From Candidatus Poseidoniaceae archaeon (GTDB lineage: Archaea > Thermoplasmatota > Poseidoniia > Poseidoniales > Poseidoniaceae): 46,207 bases of DNA. Location: assembly GCA_030750665.1 (NCBI GenBank), contig JASMHR010000004.1, forward strand, positions 1 through 46,207. Reading direction: 5' to 3'. Position 1 is the first letter of the stretch. Every line of letters begins with the position of its first letter. The notes beneath the pieces are model-generated. The model was given only the letters and a program-made list of their open reading frames with translations. It ran no database searches and was not told the DNA's origin. Positions 16,501 through 23,833 of the stretch are shown piece by piece. The position numbers were made by a program, and so were the translations under genes.

Positions 16501-18904
16501 TCATAGCAGGACCTCGACAGATATAGTCACTGCTGGCGGTTCACCATTGATTGATGGTGTCGAATACTGGGGCGTTGTGGTTGTCGAATATTCCGATGGT
16601 CGCTGGGGTGCCGTTAGTCAACCATTTGGATCTGCTACTTCCAGTGATGAGATACCTGCCTCACCTGAATGGGTGGAGGCTGGACCGAATGAAGGTGGAG
16701 AACGTGGCGAATTATTTGTTGAATGGAAGAGATGCGATGCATTGGATCTTGCTGGAACCAATCTCTATCACAGTTCTACAGCCATCACAGATGTTGTTGG
16801 GATGACTGAATCATCATCGGTGCCAACAACTCAAGGAAACTCAACCATCATAGATCTTGAAGCAGGAATACCATATTGGATTGGTTTGACCTGCTATGAT
16901 GAGGCAGGACAAGAAGACCAGATGAATGCCACTATTATTGGCCCAGTGGTTCCTACTGGTGGGATAAATGACGGCATTCCTCCATCCAGAATCGAGGGTG
17001 TCTGGGCAGATGATGTGCCTGATGATGAGGGTGGGCGAATAGAAGTAGGTTGGATTCCATCAACTGCCGATGATTGTGCTTTCTATACCATTTACATCAT
17101 GGAATTGAATGTCGATATTCCAGTCAACGAAGATGGTGTTCCATCCAATGTCGTTGATTTCCTGGTTTCTCAAGTGGTCACTGATTGTGCTCAGAATTCT
17201 ACCATCATCTCAGAAATTGATGGAATGCCCCTTGTTGATGGTAGAGCGTATTGGATTGCTGTTGTCGCTTCAGATGATTGGTTGAATGAAGACTTGGGTA
17301 ATGTCAATATTGTTGAAGCAACTCCGCTGAGGAATCTGATCAACGTCAATATCGCCCCTGAACGCATTGATACACTGAACGCGTGGGATCTTCCTGATGA
17401 CGATGGAACCGCCATTGAAGTCCTATGGGAGCCAGATGTATCAGATGATTTCGATTATTATGTCGTATGGGCATCTAACTCAGATATCACTGACTTGACC
17501 ATTTCTGATGCGCTATACAACCCCGATTACTCGATGTGTGGATGCCGGAAGGTGTCAAATCAGAAGAATGGCGATTCGGGTGAAGCACTGACAGTGGTCA
17601 TGCACAATGCGAGATATGATGGCTATGAACAGGGCATCATTCCTGATGTGGAATTGAATGTAGCAGTCACAGTTTATGATATCAAAGGTAATGTCCATCT
17701 CGATGGATTGAACACCGTCTCAGTGACTCCCATCAACAACAGCCTCGATGAAACTGCTCCTGAGCGACTTGATCTTATTCTCCTTTCAGATTATAGCGGC
17801 GATGCTGGAGACAAATTGGTACTTGACTTCGATCTTTCTGATGCCAGCGATGTGGATGAATATCATGTCTACGCAGCGACATGGGACTTCGAGGGTGAAG
17901 TCGGAATTGGGCAAAAAGGCCCTGATAATTACATCATGAAACTCGATAGAAATCCAACCCTTCCTCTTGTTATCAATGAGTTGTTCGATGATCCGCTCAT
18001 CCCTGGACAGACTGTCTATGTAACCGTCGTAGTGGTGGACACCAATGGAAATGCACACATGACCGGCCTGACCATGGCAGCAGCAGCCCCAATGGATGAT
18101 CTTGGAGATGACCCCGGCTCACACCTGCCAACCATTGCAGACCTCAATGTCGAATGGGTATCAGCAGGAAGTAGAATTCTTGTTTCGTGGAGCCCAACAG
18201 GTGATGCAGTGGTCCAATCGTTCAAGATATACATCTCCGATGAACAATTCGATAATGTGGAGGATGCAGTTCTGGTCGATACTGTATTCGCTTCGAACTC
18301 ATTATTCATCTCAACTGACAACCATGAAAGTCTGGACAATGAAACCACTTGGTGGGTTGGAGTTTCGGCTTCAGAATGCGGAGAAGGTTGGCCAGATTGC
18401 CCCATATACCGCAGGGCAATCACCCCTCTCCATCTCTCAGCACCTAGTAGCAGCGGTTCAACAGAGAGTGATGCAACTAGTGCAAAAGACGACTTCAGTC
18501 TATCCGATTACGCTACTCCACAGAATATGCTTGCAGCAGCCTTGGGTATTGCAATACTGTTGTTGTTGTTCGTGATGATACGAGACAAGAAACCGAGGAA
18601 AGGAAAGAGCCATTGGGACCTAGAATCCACGTGGGGAATCGATATACAACCGCGTAATGATTGGGATGATGACTTCGATGTTCTTTCAACGCCGAAATCA
18701 GAAATGACAACTGGCATCATGTCGGCTGCTCAGAACATTGAGCAACAAAGAGGTGCTATCCCAATGCCCGATATGGGGGCACAAGTCCCTATACAGAATC
18801 AATCAGTCTCAAATCTCAGTGGACTGACCGATGACCTACTCGATGAACCCGGCAAGAAGAGTGGAAGTAGCATCGATACCTCCTTCCTCGATGACCTGTT
18901 GTGA
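10568..18904 (+). CDS. Giant surface protein: beta-propeller repeats, FN3-like domains, C-terminal membrane anchor
   Basis: 2778 residues. A signal-peptide-like hydrophobic stretch (about residues 14-34) is followed by a long region (about 100-1870) of repeated propeller blades. The clearest blades match the two-component-regulator propeller pattern, for example GMPSSNVHALHADSNGNIW followed by LGTQEGAKVWDG. Five or six FN3-like beta-sandwich units follow, beginning near residues 1916, 2031, 2138, 2263, 2397 and 2520, often with a PDDxG turn. A transmembrane helix lies at about 2653-2671, then basic residues and a roughly 105-residue cytosolic tail ending SFLDDLL. This predicts type I topology with an enormous extracellular sensor or adhesion ectodomain. 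No peptidase or kinase domain was recognised. The GTGA at the end overlaps the next start. Adhesion, polymer binding or sensing are all possible roles. Confidence 0.85.
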   Translation: MFPRFSDANGQRKCMFLVSLMVMFSMAPILTSPLVSSHGNSSITSWPLNGSNDTGWITLDAVGGNPDTGISAYTDLVLEFPPGAELSNVSLGIRADGASGLAIDEPRLFGLDNNENLLDWNGWGSFGKADQFAGNNPHISRLAPFSDNGASWELPAGATVTDLIFETLAPLDPVVSFTPYSLDISRTAIHPEDGRMFMAISDIILQIDANADPLVIDVLDLKGADEIFDLDIDLVNDRLIVVTRDMGLHTFSLSNSADLGQMPQSPVPDDAITQILVDGANIYAASPEGFFSLNSAGTGWTMERMSDTSNWPSGVPASMLKIGTTLFVSIWDGGIARWDLFNGQPLPVWNTANDLQSDTIHILHDTGTQLLMGSPDQGVARFNHQSNFWMATWNDGNWLSTNNIAGIVEMSGNIGILTDQSLHLYDTSVGSFSSTLSISSLGLPREGLNLIHWPSGGQRAPAADQMMVSDGSGRLAVIEPSSSPMQQSDIIIASGPSGYSMQDVIQVGNIVWVAVDEYVDRFDTSSQLWLDPVNIGSDTMALAHDSNQVYVGTKDSGVVALDINNASFITNWNASLNVPLNGNLNDDVVNSLATDGDWLVVGHPDGGASVIDLSTSSVEQTWGSDNGLENDRVNDVAILDGIAYLALDEGGIERVELINASRLTPWRSTGVDSVQEAPIAVAGNILHIGLYGYGVVRKNLQTGEFLDTWFGGRNGMPSSNVHALHADSNGNIWLGTQEGAKVWDGQNFNNLNTGNNVPGSPNPTVYYDFDSDSTRAYAATNAGICAFFLSSRNLDRCWDSGDDMVSNWMKSVKVNGNNLFGGSWYGANLIDLSTEEVVQSWEAGEQTGNAVTVVIGDIAYIALRNMGIARFDLTTNSWLTMWESGSGGLLDTDIVTSMAADRNPNRIWIGGDDGFQCLDWVNETEEIDIEKSSSAFSGNGDPIEIVIEGNVMYYSTYYYYGDNVHRINLDTITALSSLDAGQRAGLSGYVHGIGMVGDYLNIGVGPNWNGNSEGAVVRWNTSSSSWGPDWEVTGSVERVEMYLSSSGDTWVAWGSVFLRRYDSSGLVTGEWDDSDIEFPVREILEFDGELLFATGDGIERYDEVNGQWLSTWTPGSGMPSAAADMIMDIHVDGTDLWVGTSDTNWWGNPQNPTILKLDNTGNWDDWGGGSNGISNGFPISFARCDDYVHVAMSNNQNGGVARYNVNTGQWNSWTQSGGSLADDSPSAVTCDNQDTLYIGYFNPDQGIDRYSYSQSKFIRQIDESKNGISGDSVWWDSMAWSNGVLVIGHESGTSGQGGNTVIQYGGFSMLAASGNNAGQASVMSIGTAVTSFFSDGGDWLIGQAGADSGYSHVDRFNYQLGLNTEFDLPGLMNGNVVEFTSNSTHVWVVTGTSQGLGSGVLQGLILPNESVEWEFGWSGQGGEVEEIVYHNGYVWASVNGRGIARLDPSNGRAMWMPQGLHSVVDGLVINGDDLVVGLQGTWYSGPGVSILNTTQQQWTGGRLISGLPSNIVNDFLIDGSIAYIATEGGIGRWNLSSEEWEDSLTSLDGLPTNNIYSLNLWQSTSSGTVSESTLYIGTSGGLARFDLLAGSALSTMTLAHGLIGTKSGAAELWSANSGSTPNLFVAHDGSGSTRPGVSEISLNGNDSVVDIHRIDQLPSNNVFALASDWWGLHIATNKEPLVHWNLTTREFEDGATSWQTIGWPVRGMNSDGTNLIATTPMGFTRIDASGNGHYVLDTEILQGATNGFISSSGIWVTTNNGDGLFGWGPAPSFTKYEQFTMRRAAPLSASFLSTSMNVTDKTHPGMTITLVDSSNPQSVPSVGGNSGPGGIKMLLMPLILSSPTAGAATYAISHGLNYSGTWWLNESDSGLDDKLQRIVDGGKLLNGSRFVTLRLQSPNNGSMDIKLSYDWLRTDSPVEITDLYDRPNDGGSTLTANWSLVHDVDFARYLLFLNEGPWATPPMKSDLTALTPDASISIHSRTSTDIVTAGGSPLIDGVEYWGVVVVEYSDGRWGAVSQPFGSATSSDEIPASPEWVEAGPNEGGERGELFVEWKRCDALDLAGTNLYHSSTAITDVVGMTESSSVPTTQGNSTIIDLEAGIPYWIGLTCYDEAGQEDQMNATIIGPVVPTGGINDGIPPSRIEGVWADDVPDDEGGRIEVGWIPSTADDCAFYTIYIMELNVDIPVNEDGVPSNVVDFLVSQVVTDCAQNSTIISEIDGMPLVDGRAYWIAVVASDDWLNEDLGNVNIVEATPLRNLINVNIAPERIDTLNAWDLPDDDGTAIEVLWEPDVSDDFDYYVVWASNSDITDLTISDALYNPDYSMCGCRKVSNQKNGDSGEALTVVMHNARYDGYEQGIIPDVELNVAVTVYDIKGNVHLDGLNTVSVTPINNSLDETAPERLDLILLSDYSGDAGDKLVLDFDLSDASDVDEYHVYAATWDFEGEVGIGQKGPDNYIMKLDRNPTLPLVINELFDDPLIPGQTVYVTVVVVDTNGNAHMTGLTMAAAAPMDDLGDDPGSHLPTIADLNVEWVSAGSRILVSWSPTGDAVVQSFKIYISDEQFDNVEDAVLVDTVFASNSLFISTDNHESLDNETTWWVGVSASECGEGWPDCPIYRRAITPLHLSAPSSSGSTESDATSAKDDFSLSDYATPQNMLAAALGIAILLLLFVMIRDKKPRKGKSHWDLESTWGIDIQPRNDWDDDFDVLSTPKSEMTTGIMSAAQNIEQQRGAIPMPDMGAQVPIQNQSVSNLSGLTDDLLDEPGKKSGSSIDTSFLDDLL

Positions 18905-19689
18905 GACGATGGGGCGCTATCATGGAAGGAGATCCATTCTCCAGTGTGTTCACCACAATGCCATGTGATGAATATGGAAATATCGCTTTCCTTGATGCTC
19001 ACTTGAAGCGTTTGAAAAGTCATGCTGGACGTTTGAATCTCGATATCCCGGATGACTTTCCTGAACGCGTTTCAACTGCAATCAATGAACTACAAGGGAT
19101 GGTTGAAAATTCTGCGATGCCCTCCAATCTGGCTACTCTCCGATTGACAAGAGAAGGCGATGTTTCAATATCTCTTAGAGCCAATGAAAACAATACATCT
19201 CCAATGAAAGCAATATCTGTTCCAGACCCACAGTGGGGGGACGAAATAAAAGGAACAAAACACGGTGATTGGGCACCTTACAAGAAGGCCAAACAAAGTG
19301 CGATTGAAGCTGGGGCCCACATCGCACTGTTCGTGGATGATGAAGCCGTTACTGATGCCGATAGAGCAACCCCCATATTGCTGGATAATGATGGTACTGC
19401 TTGGATTGCAGATGCACGGAATGGGGGTGTCGAATCAGTCACTGCTTCAATTATTATTCCCGCTATTGAGAAGGCTGGAATACCGATTAACAAAGGAAGG
19501 TTGCACCAGAATCTGATAGGCAGGGCCAAGGAATTGATTGTGGTTGGCTCTGGAATCGGTGTTGTCAGGATAAATGATATCGATGGACAGAGCGTCGGAG
19601 TGAATATGGATGGAATACTCACAAAGACGGCCGTGAAGGCACTTGACAAGGCGCTTAGAGAATCTTGGGAGGGGGAGTTGAATGAGTAG
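18901..19689 (+). CDS. pabC: Class IV aminotransferase-like protein, probable 4-amino-4-deoxychorismate lyase
   Basis: 262 residues of the PLP-dependent fold type IV family (ADC lyase / branched-chain aminotransferase). It shows the N-terminal HLKRLKSHAGRL helix, a candidate PLP lysine in GTKHGDW (Lys120), KKAKQSAIEAG, and the C-terminal NKGRLHQNLIGRAKELIVVGSG region like the usual turn before the PLP-phosphate site. The middle is divergent: the EG..SNIF segment is replaced by DADRATPILLDNDG. The GTG start overlaps the preceding stop (GTGA); an ATG at 18922 is an alternative. Because it overlaps the PabB-PabA fusion by 8 bp, release of pyruvate to give p-aminobenzoate is the best functional guess. 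Confidence 0.75.
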   Translation: MRRWGAIMEGDPFSSVFTTMPCDEYGNIAFLDAHLKRLKSHAGRLNLDIPDDFPERVSTAINELQGMVENSAMPSNLATLRLTREGDVSISLRANENNTSPMKAISVPDPQWGDEIKGTKHGDWAPYKKAKQSAIEAGAHIALFVDDEAVTDADRATPILLDNDGTAWIADARNGGVESVTASIIIPAIEKAGIPINKGRLHQNLIGRAKELIVVGSGIGVVRINDIDGQSVGVNMDGILTKTAVKALDKALRESWEGELNE

Positions 19690-21964
19690 ACATCACATCT
19701 GGCCGTGCGAAGGTGATGAAAACCTATTGCTTGGAGTCACCGAATTATTGCGTTCTAAATCACTGCTTGGAGGAAAAGAGTGGGGCGGAAGCGATGAATT
19801 ACTTCTGATCTCAGGGGGGCCATTCAGTGAATTCTCCTCAAATAGTATGCTGATGGGGCCTGCAAATATCAGGGTCATCGCTAGACAACCTGAGAAGAAA
19901 TTCCTTCCCCCTAGGGATGATGACCCATCCCCACTACAGGGAGAAATTCCACTTGGGCCACCTCCACCAGCACTACAACTGGATATTCAAGAATGGAATG
20001 GAAAAACATGGGCCACTATTGCATATCATATGGGAACTGACCTAGCTGAATCATTGAGAACGTTGAACTCCTTGCAACCTGAATTAAGTGGCCATGAAAC
20101 ACCTGTTAAACCAGGCTCTTGGGTTGGAGGGTTAGCATATGAACTGGTTCAATGGACACAACCTTGGAGGCTCTTTCATCCACCAAAAGAAGGTGAGATT
20201 CTGATGATACTATATCGCGCTGATCGGTGGTTGATTCAAGATAGGAGTAGTTCAACACTCCATCTCGTCGCTGAAACAAATGATGAATGGGCAAATGAGG
20301 TGGAGGAACTTCTCTCAAGTCTCTCTGTTCCATTGAATGTTGAATGCCAAATACCTGAAATGGATGCGATGATGAATACTGAATCGTCTAGTCATGATGC
20401 ACAACAACATTCTGATATTGTGAAGTGTGTGAAGAATTCGATTGAAGATGGAGAATTATATCAATTGAATTTCGGCCGACGTTGGTTTGGAGATCTTGCC
20501 GAACATCCATGGTTCACGATGATGAGATTGGCTGAAAAAAATCCTGCTCCAATGTCAACTTGGCTTCTTGCGGAAGACCTCGGTCTTGCTCTTTGCTCAT
20601 GTTCCCCAGAGTTGCTGCTAGCCAGTGATAATAGAATCGTCAGGACACGACCAATCAAAGGAACTCGTCCAAGAGGCGGAGATATTCTAGAGGATGAAGC
20701 ACTACGCAATGAATTGCTTGATTGTCAAAAAGAATTGGCAGAACATCGGATGCTGGTTGACCTTGAGCGGAATGATATCGGTATGGTCAGCAAACCTGGT
20801 TCGGTAAAGCAGAGCCGTTTTCAGATTGAGGCATATTCTCAGGTTCAACATCTGGTCAGCGAAGTGAGAGGAGAACTCGAAGATCAAGAAGATGTGTGGA
20901 GCGTACTGCAAGCCATGTTCCCAGGGGGTAGTATTACAGGTTGTCCGAAGACAGTTACTATTGCGTCCATAGATGAGTTAGAAGAACAGCCAAGATCATT
21001 CTGGACAGGCTCTATCGGCGTGGTTGACCCAAGAACCGGATACTCGATGTGGAATATTCTCATCCGCACCTTGGAAGGTAAATTGCTGAACGAACAATGG
21101 ACAGCCACAGTACAAGCTGGCGGTGGGTTAGTGATGGATTCTGTACCAGCACTAGAGGTGGAGGAGGCTGAATGGAAGGCACAAGCCTTGCGCAAAGCAG
21201 CTGGTTGGATTGCTCAAGACGAAGACCCATTGGTTTCCGCAACCCATTCCATTCATCCCTTGGAGGTCAGAGGGAAGCCACATGCTTCGCGTTCAACTAT
21301 GGGTTCGATTCAATATTGGGATAATGATGAAATTGTTCCTAGTAAGGGTTCTCGAATTCTATTTATCGATAATCTGGATTCGTTTTCGTGGAACATCATG
21401 CACGCCTTCTGTGAATTAGGAGCTAATGTGAAATATTGCCATGGTAGATTGGATGGCGTTGATAGGATTGAGGAGATTATTGCGCGTTCAAACCCGTCGC
21501 ATATTGTAATAGGACCAGGACCGGGAAAGCCTCAACAGAGTCCAATCAGCATGGAAATAGCAAGAAGAGCACTCCTTGGAGAGACAGTCCCCCTACTCGG
21601 AATCTGTCTCGGCCATCAAGCAATAGGAATGGCTGCTGGGTTGACTTTGATTCATTGTCCAAGTGGAGCGGTTCATGGAAGAAGTGTTGACATTCACCAC
21701 GATTCCACCAATCTATTCAGTGGATTCTCCACACCCATGAATATGGCGAGATACAACAGCCTGATTGTGGTTGGAGATGAAGTATCAACAATGAACATAA
21801 CCGCATGGGATCAGAATGGGAACATCATGGCACTCAGTCACCCTCAATTTCCAGTTCATGGCATCCAGTTCCACCCTGAATCCTGTGCTTCGATTCTCGG
21901 TATGGAATTGTTGTCCACATTCCTTTCATCGCCAACTGGGCTTCAGCAAAAGACGAATGCTTGA
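19682..21964 (+). CDS. pabAB: Fused aminodeoxychorismate synthase: PabB chorismate-binding + PabA glutamine amidotransferase
   Basis: 760 residues. Residues about 1-510 are the chorismate-binding domain, with SPELLLAS, RPIKGTRPRGGD, LVDLERNDIG, PGGSITGCPK and VQAGGGLVMDS. The lysine in PIKGT (Lys326) is the residue that distinguishes PabB from anthranilate synthase TrpE, which has alanine there, so p-aminobenzoate rather than tryptophan synthesis is favoured. Residues about 555-755 are a class I glutamine amidotransferase with FIDNLDSFSWN, the IGPGPGKP loop, GICLGHQ (nucleophile Cys642) and HPES (His731, Glu733). Most organisms encode the two parts separately or in the other order. The ATG overlaps the aminotransferase gene by 8 bp, implying coupled expression. 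Both active sites appear intact. Confidence 0.92.
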   Translation: MSRHHIWPCEGDENLLLGVTELLRSKSLLGGKEWGGSDELLLISGGPFSEFSSNSMLMGPANIRVIARQPEKKFLPPRDDDPSPLQGEIPLGPPPPALQLDIQEWNGKTWATIAYHMGTDLAESLRTLNSLQPELSGHETPVKPGSWVGGLAYELVQWTQPWRLFHPPKEGEILMILYRADRWLIQDRSSSTLHLVAETNDEWANEVEELLSSLSVPLNVECQIPEMDAMMNTESSSHDAQQHSDIVKCVKNSIEDGELYQLNFGRRWFGDLAEHPWFTMMRLAEKNPAPMSTWLLAEDLGLALCSCSPELLLASDNRIVRTRPIKGTRPRGGDILEDEALRNELLDCQKELAEHRMLVDLERNDIGMVSKPGSVKQSRFQIEAYSQVQHLVSEVRGELEDQEDVWSVLQAMFPGGSITGCPKTVTIASIDELEEQPRSFWTGSIGVVDPRTGYSMWNILIRTLEGKLLNEQWTATVQAGGGLVMDSVPALEVEEAEWKAQALRKAAGWIAQDEDPLVSATHSIHPLEVRGKPHASRSTMGSIQYWDNDEIVPSKGSRILFIDNLDSFSWNIMHAFCELGANVKYCHGRLDGVDRIEEIIARSNPSHIVIGPGPGKPQQSPISMEIARRALLGETVPLLGICLGHQAIGMAAGLTLIHCPSGAVHGRSVDIHHDSTNLFSGFSTPMNMARYNSLIVVGDEVSTMNITAWDQNGNIMALSHPQFPVHGIQFHPESCASILGMELLSTFLSSPTGLQQKTNA

Positions 21965-22048
21965 ATTGTTTCGACGGAGATGATTCACTTGATTGCGCGA
22001 CGCGATGTTGAAGAACGGGTTCACTGTCGAAGGGGTTGAGGAAGCCGG

Positions 22049-22429
22049 ATGCCCACTTGCAGATCCTGCCATGGCACTTATCCACGCGAGTACTTCATCC
22101 ATGGAAATGGACCTCGAAAGGATATCTGTCAACGCTGTGGCGTGGAGAAAGGAATGATTGAACAATCGGAGGCAACAATGATTTTTGATTCCAGTCTTGC
22201 GAACTCACGATTGACTCTGCTTTCCAGAAGAATGTCGATATGGTTGTGGATAATGGCGGTATGGATATTCTGGTTCGCCTTGTTCTCCAACATCTCGATT
22301 TGGATATCATTGCCCGTTTTGACCGTGCTCACCATTGCAATGTTGATTTATCATCTGTCTGGCAGAGCAAAATATTCTGCAATGCTATCAAGATTGACAC
22401 CTGAACATGAGCGCCCCCCCGGCCACTGA
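22049..22429 (+). CDS. Zinc-ribbon membrane protein, unknown function
   Basis: 126 residues. An N-terminal zinc ribbon with Cys4, Cys7, Cys27 and Cys30 (CRSC, CQRC) is followed by a linker and two hydrophobic segments (about 63-80 and 84-102), ending in a basic, His-containing tail. GAGGAAG lies a few bases before the ATG. It is convergent with ychF, whose stop is 5 bp away. The ribbon probably faces the cytosol. Family not recognised. Confidence 0.65.
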   Translation: MPTCRSCHGTYPREYFIHGNGPRKDICQRCGVEKGMIEQSEATMIFDSSLANSRLTLLSRRMSIWLWIMAVWIFWFALFSNISIWISLPVLTVLTIAMLIYHLSGRAKYSAMLSRLTPEHERPPGH

Positions 22430-22434
22430 TCATG

Positions 22435-23739
22435 TCAAGTCTTGGCGTGAATCTTGATGACATCACCATCTGACAATTCATGCTCTGCCCCGATAACTCT
22501 CTTGCTCTTGCCATCGATTGCTTTGATGAATCCATCTCCAAGGTCGCTATGAACCGCATATGCAAGTTCCTTTACGGTTGAATCATCTGGTACGACAAGT
22601 GCATCAGGTAGGATTCTGCCGTCGCCATCTGTCCAATGTGTTTCGTCTTGAACTGGATATGTAACGATATGAGCGAGGGATTCATGAAGAACCCGTGATA
22701 TCAATATTGAGACACCAGTTCCGCCAAATCCATCCATTGTCACCTTCATCTTTTCAAGTGCTTCAATCTGAACTGACTTGAGGCGCTGTTGTCCTTGTTC
22801 AGTAAACTCGAAATCAATTTCTCCGGGCCCATATTCAATGAAACCCATGGTGGCGGCTCTTCGTAATCCTAATTCTGCATCAGCCATTGTTGGCATCAAT
22901 ATCGCCCCCTCCTCCGCAAGTCTACTTTGCAGAACCTTCCATGATTCGCCTGGAGCAAGTTCGGCCTTGTTAGCAGCCACGTGAATTGGAAACATAGCGC
23001 GACGAAGTTGCTTTGCGAGGGCTCTTTTCAAACCAATACCCCAATCCCATGGCTGATCACTTGCATCTTCATTCTCTCGGAATGCTTCTAATGCAAATTT
23101 CACCTGCTGCGATGTGGCTCCCAACCCACTGAGTTTCTCATGCAGAAATGTGACCATTCCCTTATCACCTTCAGCCTGCGTTCTTCGGGCTCCTCTCAAC
23201 CAACCATCTGCGATGATCCCATGAATCCAAGCACTCAATTCCTCAACCAGAAACTCGTGTTCTTCCATTATCGAATCCTGACATGCTTGAAGATCTTCGT
23301 TGACCCCGATAGGGTTGCCCTCGATATCTGTGGTTCCAGCAGCATCGACCACCTGAATCAAAGCATCACAACGAGCGAGGTCCGAAAGAAATTCATTCCC
23401 CCGCCCGCGACCACTATGAGCACCCGGAACAAGCCCTGCCACATCGACCATGAAAACTGGAACAAGGCGCTTATGAGCAATACATGAACCTGTACGTGGT
23501 TGACATATGCTGCCTTTTCTCTCATCGATTTCTAAAACTGGTTCCAAGCGACCTTCCGCCTCTTTGGTTATTCTCAAATCGCTACATGGACAGGGTAGTG
23601 GGGCAGGCAGAAATGCAACTCCAACATTCGGCTCGATGGTACAGAATGGGTAATTGGCGATTGCCACTTTCGATTGAGTAGCCGCAGAGAAGAATGTCGA
23701 TTTGCCCACATTGGGCTTACCCACCAATCCGATACGCAT
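22435..23739 (-). CDS. ychF: YchF/OBG-type GTPase with TGS domain (archaeal subgroup)
   Basis: 434 residues. The P-loop GKPNVGKST starts at residue 7, followed by the switch region ANYPFCTIEPNVG, DVAGLVPGAHSGRGRGN (G3) and the DALIQVVDAAG strand. The C-terminal TGS domain is seen in DGFIKAIDGKSKRVIG and LSDGDVIKIHAK. A cysteine cluster (CPC near residue 50, then C-x5-C) sits between the switch and G3 motifs; it is typical of the archaeal/eukaryotic Ygr210-like branch and may bind a metal. Members of this family bind ribosomes and hydrolyse ATP or GTP. Single gene, convergent with the zinc-ribbon gene. Confidence 0.92.
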   Translation of the reverse strand: MRIGLVGKPNVGKSTFFSAATQSKVAIANYPFCTIEPNVGVAFLPAPLPCPCSDLRITKEAEGRLEPVLEIDERKGSICQPRTGSCIAHKRLVPVFMVDVAGLVPGAHSGRGRGNEFLSDLARCDALIQVVDAAGTTDIEGNPIGVNEDLQACQDSIMEEHEFLVEELSAWIHGIIADGWLRGARRTQAEGDKGMVTFLHEKLSGLGATSQQVKFALEAFRENEDASDQPWDWGIGLKRALAKQLRRAMFPIHVAANKAELAPGESWKVLQSRLAEEGAILMPTMADAELGLRRAATMGFIEYGPGEIDFEFTEQGQQRLKSVQIEALEKMKVTMDGFGGTGVSILISRVLHESLAHIVTYPVQDETHWTDGDGRILPDALVVPDDSTVKELAYAVHSDLGDGFIKAIDGKSKRVIGAEHELSDGDVIKIHAKT

Positions 23740-23833
23740 TGAATCAGCCTCATTCCTTCACAAGAGCCACTGAACTTAGTTGCGTCTATGGTGGGGTTCA
23801 GGTATTCCTGTACTCAGAACAGGTGATTCTCGG

